From the NCBI RefSeq assembly GCF_006094275.1, contig NZ_CP034412.1:3038001-3102000 (forward strand): DNA of 64,000 bases, given 5' to 3'. Within the stretch, counting starts at the first letter, position 1. Each line of letters starts with the position of its first letter. The DNA is from Glutamicibacter creatinolyticus. GTDB lineage: Bacteria > Actinomycetota > Actinomycetes > Actinomycetales > Micrococcaceae. A program made the translations under genes and the position numbers. The notes under the pieces were generated by a model. The model worked only from the letters and a program-made list of their open reading frames with translations, searched no databases and was not told the origin of the DNA. Below are positions 62,266 to 64,000 of the stretch, piece by piece.

Positions 62266-63522
62266 GTGGGCAGGGCCACCCGGCGCAAGGTCGTTGCCGC
62301 GAGCTTCATCGGCAACTTCGTCGAGTGGTTCGACTACGCGGCCTACGGCTACCTGGCGGTGACCATCTCGGTGGTCTTCTTCCCCGAATCCGCACCGCAG
62401 ACCGCGCTGCTGATGACCTTCGCCCTGTTCGCGATTTCCTTCCTAGTCCGTCCACTGGGCGGTTTCGTCTGGGGTCACATTGGCGACCGCATTGGCCGGC
62501 GCGAGGCGCTGAGCTGGTCAATCCTGCTGATGTCCGGGGCCACCTTCTGCATCGCCCTGCTGCCGGGCTACGCCAGCATCGGCATCGGCGCCCCGCTCCT
62601 GCTGCTGGCCTTGCGCCTGGTCCAGGGGTTCTCCGCCTCCGGTGAGTATGCCGGCGCGGCGGCCTTCCTGGTCGAATACGCCCCGGCGAACCGGCGCGGA
62701 CTGTACGCCGCGGTGGTTCCGGCCAGCACCGCCACCGGCCTGCTGCTCGGCTCGCTGATGGCAGCCCTGCTCACCGGCCTGCTCCAGGCGGATCAGATGG
62801 AGTCCTGGGGCTGGCGCCTGCCCTTCCTCCTGGCCGCACCGATGGGCCTGATCGGACGCTACATCCGTACGAAGCTGGAGGACTCGCCGGCCTTCAAGGA
62901 GCTGGCTCAGGAGGACGAGGTCATCAAGGCGCCGGTCAAGTCCCTGTTCCGCGACCACTGGCGCCGCCTGGTGCTGGCCGCCGGCGCGGTGCTTTTGAAC
63001 GCGGTCGGCTTCTACGTCATCCTGTCCTACATGCCCACCTACCTGTCCCAGGAGCTGGGACTCGATGAGACGGCGTCCTACGTCGCCACCACGGTGGCGC
63101 TGGTGACCTACATCGGCTTCATCTTCATCACCGGCATGCTTTCGGACAAGTTCGGGCGCAAGCGGGTCCTGATGAGCGCCTCGGTGCTGTTCGTCCTGTT
63201 CACCGTGCCGGCGTTCATGCTGCTGGACACCGGCAACTTCCTGTTGATCATCCTGGTCCAGATCGCCCTGGGAGCCATGCTGACCCTGAATGACGGCACC
63301 CTGCCCAGCTATCTGGCCGAAATGTTCCCCACCCGCGTGCGCTACTCCGGTTTCGCGGTCTCCTTCAACCTGTCCAACGCATTGTTCGGCGGCACCGCAC
63401 CCTTTATGGCAACCCTGCTGATCGCCGCCTCCGGCCACCCGCCGGCCCCGGCCTGGTCCCTAGCTTCATCGGAAACTTCGTGGAGTGGTTCGACTATGCC
63501 GCCTACGGCTACCTGGCAGTGA
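62266..63522 (+). CDS. MFS transporter (MHS family), first copy, fused at its 3' end
   Basis: About 418 residues if started at the GTG at 62266, which has no ribosome binding site; no ATG is available in frame, so the true start may be missing. RRKVVAASFIGNFVEWFDYAAYGYLA and HIGDRIGRREALSW mark the MHS group, as do LVQGFSASGEYAGAAAFLVE and DKFGRKRVLMSAS. Eleven helices are complete. After IAASGHPPAPAW the sequence jumps into the beginning of a second, related gene in another frame and stops at 63522. About 30-50 residues of the natural C-terminus are gone. The likely substrate is creatinine, creatine or a related zwitterion. Confidence 0.8.
   Translation: MGRATRRKVVAASFIGNFVEWFDYAAYGYLAVTISVVFFPESAPQTALLMTFALFAISFLVRPLGGFVWGHIGDRIGRREALSWSILLMSGATFCIALLPGYASIGIGAPLLLLALRLVQGFSASGEYAGAAAFLVEYAPANRRGLYAAVVPASTATGLLLGSLMAALLTGLLQADQMESWGWRLPFLLAAPMGLIGRYIRTKLEDSPAFKELAQEDEVIKAPVKSLFRDHWRRLVLAAGAVLLNAVGFYVILSYMPTYLSQELGLDETASYVATTVALVTYIGFIFITGMLSDKFGRKRVLMSASVLFVLFTVPAFMLLDTGNFLLIILVQIALGAMLTLNDGTLPSYLAEMFPTRVRYSGFAVSFNLSNALFGGTAPFMATLLIAASGHPPAPAWSLASSETSWSGSTMPPTATWQ
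62509..62610. repeat. 102-bp segment identical in the two tandem MFS genes
   Basis: Bases 62509-62610 recur without a change at 63669-63770 (offset 1160). Other identical runs occur shortly after. Flanking codons differ at many third positions, so local gene conversion after duplication is likely. Confidence 0.85.
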
Positions 63523-64000
63523 CCATCGCGGCGGTCTTCTTCCCCAGCGACGACAGGCAACTGGCCCTGCTGATGACCTTTGGTGTTTTCGCCATCTCCT
63601 TCCTGGTCCGTCCACTGGGCGGATTCGTGTGGGGACACCTCGGCGACCGAATTGGTCGCAAGGAGGCACTGAGCTGGTCAATCCTGCTGATGTCCGGGGC
63701 CACCTTCTGCATCGCCCTGCTGCCGGGCTACGCCAGCATCGGCATCGGCGCCCCGCTCCTGCTGCTGGCCCTGCGCCTAGTGCAGGGCTTTTCCGCCTCG
63801 GGCGAGTATGCCGGTGCCTCGGCGTTCCTGGTCGAGTACGCCCCGGCGAACCGGCGCGGACTGTATGCCGCGGTGGTTCCGGCCAGCACCGCCACCGGCC
63901 TGCTGCTCGGCTCACTGTTGGCCGCCCTGCTGACCGGGCCTGCTCCAGGCAGATCAGATGGAGCCCTGGGGCTGGCGCATTCCCTTCGTGCTGGCGGCCC
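63462..64000 (+). pseudogene. MFS transporter (MHS family), second copy, no start, frameshifted, runs off the right edge
   Basis: Similarity to the first copy begins abruptly at SFIGNFVEWFDYAAYG (63462), joined to the 3' part of copy one in a different frame and without any start codon. It keeps FFPSDDRQLALLMTFGVFA, GHLGDRIGRKEALSW and SASGEYAGASAFLVE. At 63936-63938 it has GGG where copy one has GG, and the frame shifts, so QADQMEPWGWR is read only after correction. The extra base lies in a homopolymer and could be a sequencing error. As read, no complete transporter can be made. The 3' end lies outside the window. Confidence 0.8.

Overview
The window comes from a high-GC actinobacterium, most likely a Micrococcales/Micrococcaceae (Arthrobacter-like) chromosome. 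The grounds are strong C/G bias at third codon positions, a mycothione reductase (mycothiol is an actinobacterial thiol), a DUF222/13E12 HNH protein, a fused Gram-positive PutA of Arthrobacter type, frequent GTG starts and ATGA start/stop overlaps. The genus cannot be fixed from the sequence alone. No rRNA, tRNA, CRISPR array, insertion sequence or phage gene was seen.

Layout. 1-7 kb: the N-terminus of an FMN-binding glutamate-synthase-like protein, a small nuclease-like unknown, cydDC (thiol ABC exporter), a double-hotdog thioesterase coupled to trpF, and a THEM6-like thioesterase. 7-14 kb: histidine kinase, response regulator, ABC exporter pair and a membrane protein, then an HNH protein ending at a strong hairpin shared with putA. 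14-20.5 kb: a proline regulon (putA, divergent LysR gene, putP). 20.6-26 kb: a TIGR01777-type epimerase, then an ATP-grasp ligase and a NylB-like serine hydrolase behind their own control region, and DoxX. 26-31 kb: HAD phosphatase, tyrosine phosphatase, a nitrilase-fold protein without its catalytic Cys and Lys, and an APC permease. 31-36.6 kb: GNAT, a second two-component pair, an MMPL transporter and a DUF2871 protein. 36.7-42 kb: a Zn alcohol dehydrogenase and a 3-hydroxyisobutyrate-dehydrogenase-like gene, divergent from a LysR gene, then an MHS-type transporter. 42-49 kb: CHY zinc-finger protein, UspA, an AAA ATPase gene broken by a 35-bp tandem duplication, mycothione reductase, ferredoxin reductase and a lipoprotein alkaline phosphatase with a PHO-box-like upstream region.

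49.3-64 kb is a creatinine/creatine/sarcosine utilisation locus in two divergent arms around a GntR regulator. The rightward arm holds gntR, creatininase, a BCCT transporter, creatinase and two tandem MFS transporters. The leftward arm holds glyA, soxB, soxD, soxA, soxG and sdaA, with purU beyond. Together they would take creatinine through creatine and sarcosine to glycine plus methylene-THF, then serine, then pyruvate, with purU rebalancing the folate pool.

The most unusual features are: (a) a run of lesions at gene ends across 56.7-64 kb (shortened glyA, gntR and creatininase; BCCT without clear start or stop; MFS1 fused to MFS2), which means either real decay or faulty assembly; (b) the glyA gene with foreign-looking codon use; (c) the ATP-grasp/NylB-like pair as a candidate undescribed make-and-break amide system; (d) the catalytically degenerate nitrilase; (e) the 35-bp duplication that shifts the AAA ATPase frame and would restore it if one copy were lost.
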